From NCBI RefSeq assembly GCF_008807015.1, contig NZ_CP031700.1, positions 1,054,001 to 1,118,000 of the forward strand: 64,000 bases of DNA. The letters run 5' to 3'. The stretch comes from Neisseria zalophi (GTDB taxonomy: Bacteria > Pseudomonadota > Gammaproteobacteria > Burkholderiales > Neisseriaceae). The notes under the pieces are model-generated. The model was not told the DNA's origin. It did not search any database and worked only from the letters and a program-made list of their open reading frames with translations. Shown here one piece after another: positions 1 to 7,699 of this stretch. A program made the translations under genes and the position numbers. Every line of letters begins with the position of its first letter. The stretch's first letter is position 1.

Positions 1-199
1 CATTGAGTTGGTCGTCTTGGTAGCCTTCCCACCAATTGGGCTGGATATGGTAGCGTTGGGCGGTTTCGGTGGCGGAAATCACGTTGCCTGTTGCCGCCAG
101 AGTCAGGTTTTGATCGGCACTATGCTGAATAGCGCAGCCGCCAAGTAGGAAAACCGCTCCTAAGGTAAAGGCCGTCTGAAAAGAGGTGTGTGGTTTCAT
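1..199 (-). CDS. NodT-family outer-membrane efflux lipoprotein, N-terminal part
   Basis: Only the first 66 codons lie in the window; the rest runs off the left edge. The translation starts MKPHTSFQTAFTLGAVFLLG and reaches a lipobox ending GGC, so it is an exported lipoprotein. The mature start, with the motif QPNWWEGYQDDQLN, matches the conserved beginning of NodT-type outer-membrane factors of tripartite efflux pumps. It lies directly downstream of macB on the same strand, so it probably supplies the outer-membrane channel for MacAB. A DUS is embedded in the signal-peptide codons and reads FQTAF. The family call rests on a short stretch and on context; another lipoprotein family is possible but less likely. 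Confidence 0.7.
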   Translation of the reverse strand, partial: MKPHTSFQTAFTLGAVFLLGGCAIQHSADQNLTLAATGNVISATETAQRYHIQPNWWEGYQDDQLN

Positions 200-248
200 A
201 AAACGGTTCCGATGGTTTTCGGACAGCTTGTTTCGCCGTCCGAATGGT

Positions 249-2186
249 TTAATCGTGTGCCAACGCATCAATCGGGTTTAAACGTGAAGCGCGTCTGGCC
301 GGCATAAAACCGAATATCACGCCGATAATGGTGGAGCAGGAAACGGCGGCAACAATCGACATGGTTGAAAATGCCATTGCAAAATCGGTTACAAAATGAT
401 TAAACAATACGCTGATGGCAAAAGAAAACAGTACGCCGGTCAGCCCGCCTATCAGGCAGATTAAAACGGCTTCGATCAGAAACTGCTGCAAGATATTTGA
501 TTGGCGGGCGCCGATGGCCATGCGTATACCGATTTCTTTGGTACGCTCGGTAACGGATACCAACATAATATTCATTACGCCGATGCCGCCGACTATCAGG
601 GAAATCAGGGCGATACTGGAAATCAGTAAGGTCATGGTTTCGGTGGTGCTTTCTACGGTTTGCTTAATGCTATCGCTGTTTTGCATAAAGAAATCGCGGG
701 TGCCGTGTCTGGCAGTTAGCAGTTCGGTCAGGCTGTTTTCTGCAGCTTGCGCATTGGCATTGTCTTTTAATTTAACGGTGATAGAACTTATGTATCGCTG
801 GCCGGTTATCTGGTTAAGTACTGTTGTGTAGGGCGCCCACATCTGTAAGCTTTCGTTGTCGCCGAAAGGGCTGTCATCTTGTTCTGTTACTCCGATAATC
901 CGCAGTGGGCGTTTACGGAAAAAAATGATTTTACCCAATGGATCGGTGCCGTCTGCAAACAGTTTATTTTCGGTATTGTAGTCAATCACCACCACTTGAT
1001 TGTTTTGCTTCACGTCGTCGGCATCATAAAAACGGCCTTTGGCCAGTTTAATCCCACGGACATCGAAATATTGTTCGCCTGCACCATAAAGTTGGGCGGA
1101 AAGATTCATATTGCGGTAAGTCAGTGTGCCGCCGGAAGCGGTCATCGGTGTGGTGCTGTCAATATAACTTTGTCTACCGATGGCTGTGGCATCTTGAATG
1201 GTAAGGGTACGTATCCGCCTTGCTCTGCGGTCGCCAAAACCGCTCCCTGGGTAAATGCTGATGGTATTGGTGCCGATCGCATTGATTTCTTCGAGAATTT
1301 TTTCTTGCGAGCCTTTACCGAGTGCCACTATCGATACTACCGAGGCAATGCCGATAATGATGCCGAGCATGGTCAGCAGCGAGCGCATTTTGTGCGCCAT
1401 AATGGCTTGTACCGACATCCGAAAAGATTCTAAAAATTGATCTTTAAAAAACAGCCATGAAGTTTTTTCTGCAATACTGTTTACATTACCGCTTGGAATA
1501 TCAGTGTTTTTGCTGGTGTCGTTAATAATTTTGCCGTCGCTGATTTCGATAATACGGTTGGCACGGGCGGCAATTTTAGGGTCATGGGTAACCAAAATTA
1601 CGGTATGACCTTGTTCGTGTAGGTTATGAATGATTTCCATCACGTTTTCGCCCGATTCGGTATCTAAAGCACCGGTCGGTTCGTCGGCAAGAATAATTTC
1701 ACCACCGTTCATCAGGGCGCGGGCAATGCTTACACGTTGCTGTTGGCCGCCTGAAAGTTCGCTGGGTTTATTATTTTCTTTTCCCTTTAAACCCAAATCG
1801 CTCAAAATGTTGTCTGCGCGCCGGCTGCGTTCGGCAGGCCCTGTTCCTGCATAAACGGAAGGCAGGGCTACATTATCACGGGCACTCATCGCACCAAGTA
1901 GGTTGTACTTTTGGAAAATAAAGCCAAACCGTTTACGGCGTAAAGCGGCCAATTCGTCGGCAGACATTTGTGCAGTTTCGATGCCGTCTATGGTGTACGA
2001 ACCCGAGCTGGCTGTATCCAAACACCCTAAAATATTCATCAGCGTGGATTTTCCCGAACCGGATTGGCCGATAATGGCAACAAAATCCCCTTTTTCGATA
2101 GAAAGGCTGACGTCTTTCAATACGTGAACACGGTTGTTGCCTTCACCGAAATAACGATTGATATTCTTACATTCGATTAAACTCAT
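249..2186 (-). CDS. macB: MacB, macrolide-type ABC exporter (ATPase plus permease)
   Basis: This is the inner-membrane subunit of a MacAB-type efflux pump. It hydrolyses ATP in the cytoplasm and drives export of macrolides, toxins or other periplasmic substrates through a partner channel. The 645-residue length is normal for the family. The N-terminal ATPase shows Walker A GQSGSGKS (40-47), signature LSGGQ (144-148), Walker B IILADEP (164-170) and an H-loop VTHD near 200. A transmembrane segment near 270-290 precedes a large periplasmic MacB domain, and three further helices lie at the C-terminus (about 520-640). It follows macA by 19 bp in one operon and is followed by a NodT-like gene. Confidence 0.95.
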   Translation of the reverse strand: MSLIECKNINRYFGEGNNRVHVLKDVSLSIEKGDFVAIIGQSGSGKSTLMNILGCLDTASSGSYTIDGIETAQMSADELAALRRKRFGFIFQKYNLLGAMSARDNVALPSVYAGTGPAERSRRADNILSDLGLKGKENNKPSELSGGQQQRVSIARALMNGGEIILADEPTGALDTESGENVMEIIHNLHEQGHTVILVTHDPKIAARANRIIEISDGKIINDTSKNTDIPSGNVNSIAEKTSWLFFKDQFLESFRMSVQAIMAHKMRSLLTMLGIIIGIASVVSIVALGKGSQEKILEEINAIGTNTISIYPGSGFGDRRARRIRTLTIQDATAIGRQSYIDSTTPMTASGGTLTYRNMNLSAQLYGAGEQYFDVRGIKLAKGRFYDADDVKQNNQVVVIDYNTENKLFADGTDPLGKIIFFRKRPLRIIGVTEQDDSPFGDNESLQMWAPYTTVLNQITGQRYISSITVKLKDNANAQAAENSLTELLTARHGTRDFFMQNSDSIKQTVESTTETMTLLISSIALISLIVGGIGVMNIMLVSVTERTKEIGIRMAIGARQSNILQQFLIEAVLICLIGGLTGVLFSFAISVLFNHFVTDFAMAFSTMSIVAAVSCSTIIGVIFGFMPARRASRLNPIDALAHD

Positions 2187-2205
2187 AACCCGCTCCGTTA
2201 CCCTG

Positions 2206-3366
2206 CTAGAACCGGGGGCGGTTGTTATTAGGGGCAGAAGGATCCGACTCTGAAAGAATCACTTGTTCTCCTTCTTTCAGACCCTCTGTTATTTCGATAT
2301 TGGTGCCGTCACTCAAACCGGTTTTGACAATACGTTCTTGGGGTTGGTTTTTATCGTCGAGAATACGCACAATTTTTTTACCTTCTCTGGTTTTAACGGC
2401 TAGATTCGGGATGCTTAATACGTTTTTAACGTCGTTGATAATAATGCTGTTTTCCGTGGTCATGCCAATGTGTAACATATTGTCTTCATTGGGGACCAAC
2501 GAGCGGGCATAGTAATAAACGGCGGTATCGGTTGTGTCGGTTTTGGCTGAATAAGCACCTTGTGAAAGAATTGTCAGACCCGGATCAATCGAATCGATAA
2601 CGGCTTCACGTGGTGTTTCTTCGGTATCACCCAATATAGAAAATATCAGTTTTTGGCCGGCCTGTACTTTATTGGCGTCGCCTTCGGCAATCTGCATTTT
2701 ATTCAGCATTTTGCTTAGATCTGCAACTTGTACGATAGTGGGTGTGGTTTGATTGGCGTTAACTGTTTGCCCTTCTTCTACAGGTACAGATACCACCGTA
2801 CCGTTGATGGGGGAAACAATACGTGTGTAGCCAACATCTGCTTCAGCGGTATTGATGGAAATGCGGGTTTGTTTAATTAGGGATTGTAGCTCTGCCACCG
2901 AAGCACGGGCAGCAGCACGAGCATCTTCGGCATCTTCCAATTCTGCTTTGGAAGTTGCCTGCTCAGCCCATAATGCTTGTTCGCGCCGATATTTCCGTTC
3001 GGCTGTATTGCGTCTGATTTCGGCCGAGCGCAATTGTGCTTGATAGGTTTCTAATCTGGCTCTGAATGTATTTAAAGAGTTTAATTGGGTGGTGGCATCA
3101 ATTTCAGCGATCAAATCACCTTTAGTTATCTGTTGCCCTAATTTGACATGAAGTTTTTTGATCTGGCCGGAAGCCTGCGCACCGACATCGACCAATTGGG
3201 CAGCCGATATTTCACCAGTGGCGCTGACTGTTTTACGGATATCCATACGGCTAACCGTTTGTGTCAGATAATTAATTTTTTGTTCAGGCTTGAAGTATAA
3301 CCAAGCCGCTACCCCTACAATTAATATAGCTGCCGATATGGCAATCCATTTTTTTGCTTTTGCCAT
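2206..3366 (-). CDS. macA: MacA, periplasmic adaptor of the MacAB efflux pump
   Basis: This membrane-fusion protein links MacB to an outer-membrane channel. The 386 residues begin with one membrane anchor (about 8-26, ISAAILIVGVAAWLYF). A barrel-sandwich (lipoyl-like) region follows, with VSATGEISAAQLVDVGAQASGQI. Next comes a long helical hairpin (about 100-175, rich in Ala, Glu and Arg), and then the closing lipoyl half TRIVSPINGTVVSVPVEEGQ. The C-terminal beta-barrel and membrane-proximal domains complete the protein. It is the first gene of the macA-macB-NodT operon, and its promoter must lie in the AT-rich region upstream. Assignment is by overall architecture and by the adjacent macB. 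Confidence 0.95.
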   Translation of the reverse strand: MAKAKKWIAISAAILIVGVAAWLYFKPEQKINYLTQTVSRMDIRKTVSATGEISAAQLVDVGAQASGQIKKLHVKLGQQITKGDLIAEIDATTQLNSLNTFRARLETYQAQLRSAEIRRNTAERKYRREQALWAEQATSKAELEDAEDARAAARASVAELQSLIKQTRISINTAEADVGYTRIVSPINGTVVSVPVEEGQTVNANQTTPTIVQVADLSKMLNKMQIAEGDANKVQAGQKLIFSILGDTEETPREAVIDSIDPGLTILSQGAYSAKTDTTDTAVYYYARSLVPNEDNMLHIGMTTENSIIINDVKNVLSIPNLAVKTREGKKIVRILDDKNQPQERIVKTGLSDGTNIEITEGLKEGEQVILSESDPSAPNNNRPRF

Positions 3367-3866
3367 TGTTTTCCACTTACTTTAAAAATTTTAATCGTTT
3401 ATTTGATAATACTGAGAAAAAGGATACCTGAGATACCCGATGAAATCGAAAGGAGCAGTTTACTGTAAAAGTAATTGTGCTCCAAGTGGAATGAAGAGTA
3501 TTGTTTTATTTAATATATTGTTATTTAACAGATTTTATAAAAATATTTTACTCATTAAACATTATTTCTTCACAAAACTTTCCACCGGCTTTGATTTTTA
3601 TGAAATAAATTACAACAGTTTTATCAGAAAACTATTCCGTTTATCATATTTATGATGCCAAATATCTTTTTATATAATATGTAGCACATGAAACAATTAT
3701 ACTTCTAAGTTGAATAAGTATAGTTGGAAAAGTTGATAATCAGGCAGTAAATAAAAAATAATATGATTGTCTGAATAGCTGCTTTATTTTAAATCCGGCA
3801 CTTTAAAAATATTGTCTGATAAAGACACATTCGGCTAACACGCTTACTTTCTTTTAACGAACGAAT
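3367..3866. other. AT-rich intergenic region between macA and the pilin genes
   Basis: This 500-bp region separates divergent units: macA leftward and the pilin genes rightward. It is strongly AT-rich with many homopolymer A and T runs and contains no DUS. A 71-codon open frame on the plus strand near its left end has no plausible ribosome binding site and low-complexity Phe/Leu/Asn/Ile-rich content, so it is not called. Promoters for both directions are expected here, but no convincing -35/-10 pair was identified. Confidence 0.6.
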
Positions 3867-4274
3867 ATGATGAAACAACAACAAAAAGGTTTTACATTGG
3901 TTGAGCTGATGATTGTGGTTTTAACATTGGCACTTTTGGCAACTATTGCCTATCCTTCCTATCAAACCTATATCCGCCGAACGCGCTTGGAAAACGTGCG
4001 TGCAAGTTTATTGTTAAATGCTCAGAAAATGGAGCGGTATTATAGCCAGCAACATCATTTTCCGAGCACGATTGCCGCTGCCGATTTGGAGCAGAATACC
4101 TATTTTGACATTAGCTATGAAGCAGTAAGTGGCGATAATTTCAGACTAATTGCCAAGCCGAATAAAAGTAATAATCCCAATGAAAATCGTTATATGCAGA
4201 TTAATGGCGATGGGATTGTCAGCGTTTGCGAACAGTCAGCAGGTACAGATGAAAATTGTTATGTGTATAAATAA
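3867..4274 (+). CDS. Type IV pilin-like minor pilin
   Basis: This is a 135-residue type IV prepilin. A short basic leader (MMKQQQKG) is cleaved by prepilin peptidase before Phe9, and the mature N-terminus FTLVELMIVV has the conserved Glu at mature position 5. A single hydrophobic helix (9-30) continues into the helical spine SYQTYIRRTRLENVRASLLL. Two C-terminal cysteines (121 and 131) would close a disulfide D-region loop. The helix and the MERYY region closely resemble the following comP-like gene, which suggests tandem duplication. It could be a minor pilin incorporated into or priming the pilus; I cannot match it to PilV, PilX or another named Neisseria pilin. No terminator separates it from comP. 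Confidence 0.85.
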   Translation: MMKQQQKGFTLVELMIVVLTLALLATIAYPSYQTYIRRTRLENVRASLLLNAQKMERYYSQQHHFPSTIAAADLEQNTYFDISYEAVSGDNFRLIAKPNKSNNPNENRYMQINGDGIVSVCEQSAGTDENCYVYK

Positions 4275-4369
4275 AGACACATAGCAAGATTTATTGATAA
4301 CTTAATTTACAATTTCTTGAAAAATAAACATACTCTTTCTATTCATTATGGATAATAGAAGGAGAAAGT

Positions 4370-4831
4370 ATGTTGAAACAATATAAAGGCTTTACGCTGC
4401 TTGAGTTAATGATAACTTTGGCAGTATTTGCTATCTTGGCGGTTGTTGCAATTGAGGGTTATCAAACTTATATCCGCCATGCACGCTTGTCACAAGTACA
4501 CGCGGCTTTATTGCAAAATGCGAATTTTATGGAGCGCTTCTATCAGCAAAACCGAAGTTTTAAACAAACATCAACAACTTGGCCGATATTGCCTGAGCGC
4601 AGTACCGGCCATTTTTGTATCCTTCCGCAGGGCAATGCCAGAGGTGCGCACGATGATCAATTTACTTTGAAAGCGGTAGCATTCGATAAAAACAATGAGC
4701 CGAGAAGTTTAAAAATTGATGAATCTTTGATCGTCACGATTTGCGAGAAAACTTCGAGTAGTTGTAATGATAAAAGGGATTTTTTTAGAGGGGGTAGTAG
4801 GGTAGATAAAAAATGTACGGTTTTCCAATAA
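4370..4831 (+). CDS. comP: ComP-like minor pilin, candidate DUS receptor
   Basis: This 153-residue type IV prepilin has a leader cleaved after Gly7, the mature start FTLLELMITL with Glu12 (mature position 5), and one hydrophobic helix. The globular part contains SFKQTSTTWPILP, FTLKAVAFDKNNEPR, and four cysteines (83, 125, 132, 149), consistent with two disulfides. From memory this matches ComP of Neisseria, the minor pilin that binds DNA uptake sequences during transformation. The start follows a clear AAGGAGAAAGT ribosome binding site. It lies 95 bp downstream of a paralogous pilin gene and is followed by a DUS-pair hairpin. In this organism it would recognise the AG-type DUS that fills the window. 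Confidence 0.8.
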   Translation: MLKQYKGFTLLELMITLAVFAILAVVAIEGYQTYIRHARLSQVHAALLQNANFMERFYQQNRSFKQTSTTWPILPERSTGHFCILPQGNARGAHDDQFTLKAVAFDKNNEPRSLKIDESLIVTICEKTSSSCNDKRDFFRGGSRVDKKCTVFQ

Positions 4832-4909
4832 GGGAAAACAATATTTTTTGTTATGAATTTTTAATTTTAAAAAGTTTTTTGTGCTTTGGTATAAAGTATG
4901 TGATCAATG

Positions 4910-4960
4910 TTTTCAGACGGCCTCAAGTATTGAAATGTATTCATTAGGGCCGTCTGAAAA
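4910..4960. terminator. Inverted DUS pair between comP and grxB
   Basis: Two 13-nt arms (TTTTCAGACGGCC and its exact complement) are separated by 25 nt. They lie in the convergent gap between comP and grxB. The loop is longer than usual and the T-run on either side is short, so termination may be weak, but the position suits a bidirectional terminator that also carries two uptake sequences. Confidence 0.6.
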
Positions 4961-4969
4961 GCAATTGGA

Positions 4970-5617
4970 TTAAATGGCTTTATCGGTAAATAAAGGAACA
5001 TTGGTCATTTTGCTGATGCGGTCAATATAGGCTTGGGTCTTGGTAGGGAATGTCAGCCCGCGCACAATGGTCAGAATACATAATATTGGAAATATAAGAA
5101 TATCTTCCATGCTGAATGTGCCATTTAATCCTTCTGGGGAAACGATCCATTTTTCCAGTTCGGCTAGATCAGCATTGATTTTTTGCATATATTCATCAGT
5201 GTTATCAAGGTTTTCTTGAAAACTACCGATATTTTTTTCTTTCTTGCGAACAAAATAATCAATAGCAGATTGTGTCGCAAATTCAGGCATATCAACCAGT
5301 ACATCACGAGGATGAACAAGTCGGGTTACATATTTACTTACATTATCAAACCATGTTTGTATTTCAGGCCGGATATCTTCGTTCAGACGGCCTTTGCCTG
5401 CTTGTTCGTCTAGGTATCGGACAATATCTAGGCTTTCACCCATATAGCTTCCGTCATCTTTTTGCAAAATAGGAACTTGTTTGGCACCTATCATGCTGAT
5501 AGGGGTGGCTTCGTCATCGTTTTGCAGAATAATATTTTCTATATTCATATGATGAAAGCCGGCAACCATGCGGGCGCGTATGCAAAACGGGCAATGATCG
5601 TAAATATAAAGTTTCAT
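4970..5617 (-). CDS. grxB: Glutaredoxin 2 (GST-fold)
   Basis: This is a GST-like glutaredoxin of 215 residues that reduces disulfides with glutathione in the cytoplasm. It begins MKLYIYDHCPFC, giving the active-site pair Cys9/Cys12. The GSH-binding region KQVPILQKDDGSYMGESLDIV follows (about 47-67), and an all-helical C-terminal domain completes the Grx2 fold. Length and motifs closely follow E. coli Grx2. A DUS (about 5384-5395) is embedded in coding sequence and contributes to the GRLNE segment. It appears to be a single-gene unit. Confidence 0.93.
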   Translation of the reverse strand: MKLYIYDHCPFCIRARMVAGFHHMNIENIILQNDDEATPISMIGAKQVPILQKDDGSYMGESLDIVRYLDEQAGKGRLNEDIRPEIQTWFDNVSKYVTRLVHPRDVLVDMPEFATQSAIDYFVRKKEKNIGSFQENLDNTDEYMQKINADLAELEKWIVSPEGLNGTFSMEDILIFPILCILTIVRGLTFPTKTQAYIDRISKMTNVPLFTDKAI

Positions 5618-5750
5618 TGTCTAAGTCCTCCTTATAAAAATTATAAATTGCTGCAGTTTGATATACAGCTGGGCACATTAAAGATAGGTGGCTTTAGAGT
5701 CGCACTGTCACTGTTCTGCTGAGTCTCTATCTTTATATTTTATTTGGGGG

Positions 5751-6359
5751 TTATGTGGGCCGTCTGAAAGGGGGTATCTCTATATTTAGTGTCTTTAATA
5801 AAGAGATGGTTTCAAAAACCGGCAGCCCCATCACGCCGGTAAAACTGCCTTTTAAGTTTTCAACGAAGATACCGCCTGTACCTTGGATACCGTAGGCACC
5901 TGCCTTATCCATCGGCTCGCCGCTGGCAATATAGGCGGAAATTTCCGCATCATTTAATATTTTGAAATCCACATCACTTTGTTGCACAAGATGATAGGTA
6001 CGACCTTGCCAATAAATACATACGGCGGTCAGCACCTGATGGGTCGTGCCTGAAAGTTGGCTTAGGATTTCAAAAGCATGATCGGCGGATTCGGGTTTGC
6101 CCAGAATATGGTTGCGGAGGGCGACAACCGTATCTGCGCTGAGCAAAGGATATTCGGGTTCGTTTGAATATTCCGTTTGCCAACGCCTAACCGCATCTGC
6201 ATTTTTTTCGTAAGCCATGCGCAATACATAATCTGCTGCTGTTTCGTTTGGCAAAGGGCTTTCGTCAATACCGGCAGGCAGTTTTAAGACGGTATAGCCT
6301 AAGTTTTCTAAGATTTCCCGTCTTCTCGGGCTGCCGGATGCCAAATAAATCTTGTGCAT
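5751..6359 (-). CDS. maf: Maf-family nucleotide pyrophosphatase (YhdE type)
   Basis: Maf proteins hydrolyse non-canonical or excess nucleoside triphosphates to the monophosphate, a house-cleaning role, and have been linked to septum inhibition. The 202-residue protein starts MHKIYLASGSPRRREILENL, the conserved substrate loop. LLSADTVV carries the catalytic Asp near 75, and KAGAYGIQG lies near 155. The SxSPRR and AYGIQG motifs resemble the E. coli YhdE (dTTP/UTP) subgroup. The last codons (FRRPT) are formed by a DUS that spans the 3' end. The start codon directly abuts the stop codon of the upstream SDR gene, so the two are co-transcribed and probably translationally coupled. Confidence 0.92.
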   Translation of the reverse strand: MHKIYLASGSPRRREILENLGYTVLKLPAGIDESPLPNETAADYVLRMAYEKNADAVRRWQTEYSNEPEYPLLSADTVVALRNHILGKPESADHAFEILSQLSGTTHQVLTAVCIYWQGRTYHLVQQSDVDFKILNDAEISAYIASGEPMDKAGAYGIQGTGGIFVENLKGSFTGVMGLPVFETISLLKTLNIEIPPFRRPT

Positions 6360-7208
6360 TTATTTTTTACCCTGTCCCTTAACCGCTCCGCGCTGCATAC
6401 GGTCAAGCAGCCAAATCGGCAGCAGGCGGCGTAAATACCAAAATAAAACCGTGGGGAAAGTAACCAAATAGCGTGGCTTGGGTTTGTCGGCTGTTAATGC
6501 TTTCACACAAATTGCCGCACAATCATGAGACGACATGGTAAAGGGTGCGGCAGCACCTTCCATCTTCAAACGGTTCAACTGGCGCTGGTAGCTGTCTGCA
6601 TGAACACTAGCCGACATATCAATATATTGAAGAAATTTTTTCAACGCATTCGGGCGGAAACGGGTAGCAATCGGCCCGGGTTCGACCAAGCTGACAAAAA
6701 TACCGCTGCCGTAGGTTTCATGCCTTAAAGTGTCGCACATGCCTTCTAAGGCAAATTTAGTACTGTTGTAAGCACCCCGCCAAGGCATGGCGGAAAATCC
6801 CAAAATACTGCTGTTGACTAAAATACGCCCGCTTTGCTGTTTACGGAATACTTTCATTGCCAAACGGATACATTCCCATGCACCGAATACATTGGTTGCA
6901 AATTGTTCGCGTAATGCTTCGTTTGGAATATCTTCTACCGCGCCGACTTGACCATAACCGGCATTGCAAAACAAAGCATCTAAAGATCCGCCGGTTTGTG
7001 CCAAGATGCTTTCAAAGGCCGTCTGAATATTACCGATATCGGTGACATCCAAGCGGAGCGCATCGGATAGTCCCTCACGTTGTAAACGGTCAACATCTTC
7101 CTGATTACGGCAGGATGCAAAGACACGCCAACCGGCCTGATGTAATTGTTTGGCGGTGTCATACCCGATTCCGCTCGAGCACCCTGTAATTAAAATGGTT
7201 TTTTTCAT
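6360..7208 (-). CDS. SDR-family NAD(P)-dependent oxidoreductase
   Basis: This 282-residue classical short-chain dehydrogenase/reductase has the nucleotide-binding TGCSSGIG (8-15), NAG (about 87-89), the catalytic Ser and YNSTK tetrad residues (about 147-151), and the VEPGPIATRF substrate loop. A basic hydrophobic C-terminus (FPTVLFWYLRRLLPIWLLDRM) may associate with the membrane, as in the YbbO-like SDR group. The substrate cannot be deduced. It is the first gene of a two-gene unit with maf. A DUS lies within codons near 7016. Annotation as a generic SDR is safe; any specific activity would be a guess. Confidence 0.88.
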   Translation of the reverse strand: MKKTILITGCSSGIGYDTAKQLHQAGWRVFASCRNQEDVDRLQREGLSDALRLDVTDIGNIQTAFESILAQTGGSLDALFCNAGYGQVGAVEDIPNEALREQFATNVFGAWECIRLAMKVFRKQQSGRILVNSSILGFSAMPWRGAYNSTKFALEGMCDTLRHETYGSGIFVSLVEPGPIATRFRPNALKKFLQYIDMSASVHADSYQRQLNRLKMEGAAAPFTMSSHDCAAICVKALTADKPKPRYLVTFPTVLFWYLRRLLPIWLLDRMQRGAVKGQGKK

Positions 7209-7699
7209 TGTTTAAGCATACCTGATAAATGGATGGAAGTACCATTAATTTCATCATCTTGAGATAGTTGGTCTATGAATTCAATATATTTTTAACCTTT
7301 TTCTATTATTGCATAATAGTCAGTAAAACACCCGTAAGCTCAACTTTAAGCTGTATAAGTCAATGGCTGATTATTATATTTATTATGTAGTTTGAATGGT
7401 CTGCTAAATATTTTCTTCCAGATTATTTTTTATTTGTTAAATAATTTTAATTTGTGTTAGTTTTGCAACATGCTATATAAATAGTTAAGTATTTATAAAT
7501 AGAAAGAAAATATATAAACAGCATGTTTGAATAATATGTTGCTTAATACACATATTCAGTAAATTAATGTAATTGGGAAATTTATTTGGTATATTATTTC
7601 TTTATTGAAAGTTTTTTGGGAAAACATACCTAAAGAAGCATTTTTAAAGCTTCTGATAATTAAAAATATTTAACATACTTTATTAAAAAGGGGCTGTTT
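7209..7699. other. AT-rich intergenic region upstream of the CheA-like gene
   Basis: This 491-bp region lies between the divergent SDR and CheA-like genes. It is very AT-rich, with many short A/T runs, and has no DUS, tRNA or convincing hairpin. AAGGGG about 8 nt before position 7700 is a good ribosome binding site for the kinase gene. The composition is clearly lower in GC than the flanking housekeeping genes. No other gene is visible. Confidence 0.6.

Noticed and set aside
3440-3655. 71-codon frame in the macA-pilin gap
   Set aside because: Low-complexity, Phe/Asn/Ile/Leu-rich translation, no ribosome binding site, and very AT-rich DNA in which long frames occur by chance.
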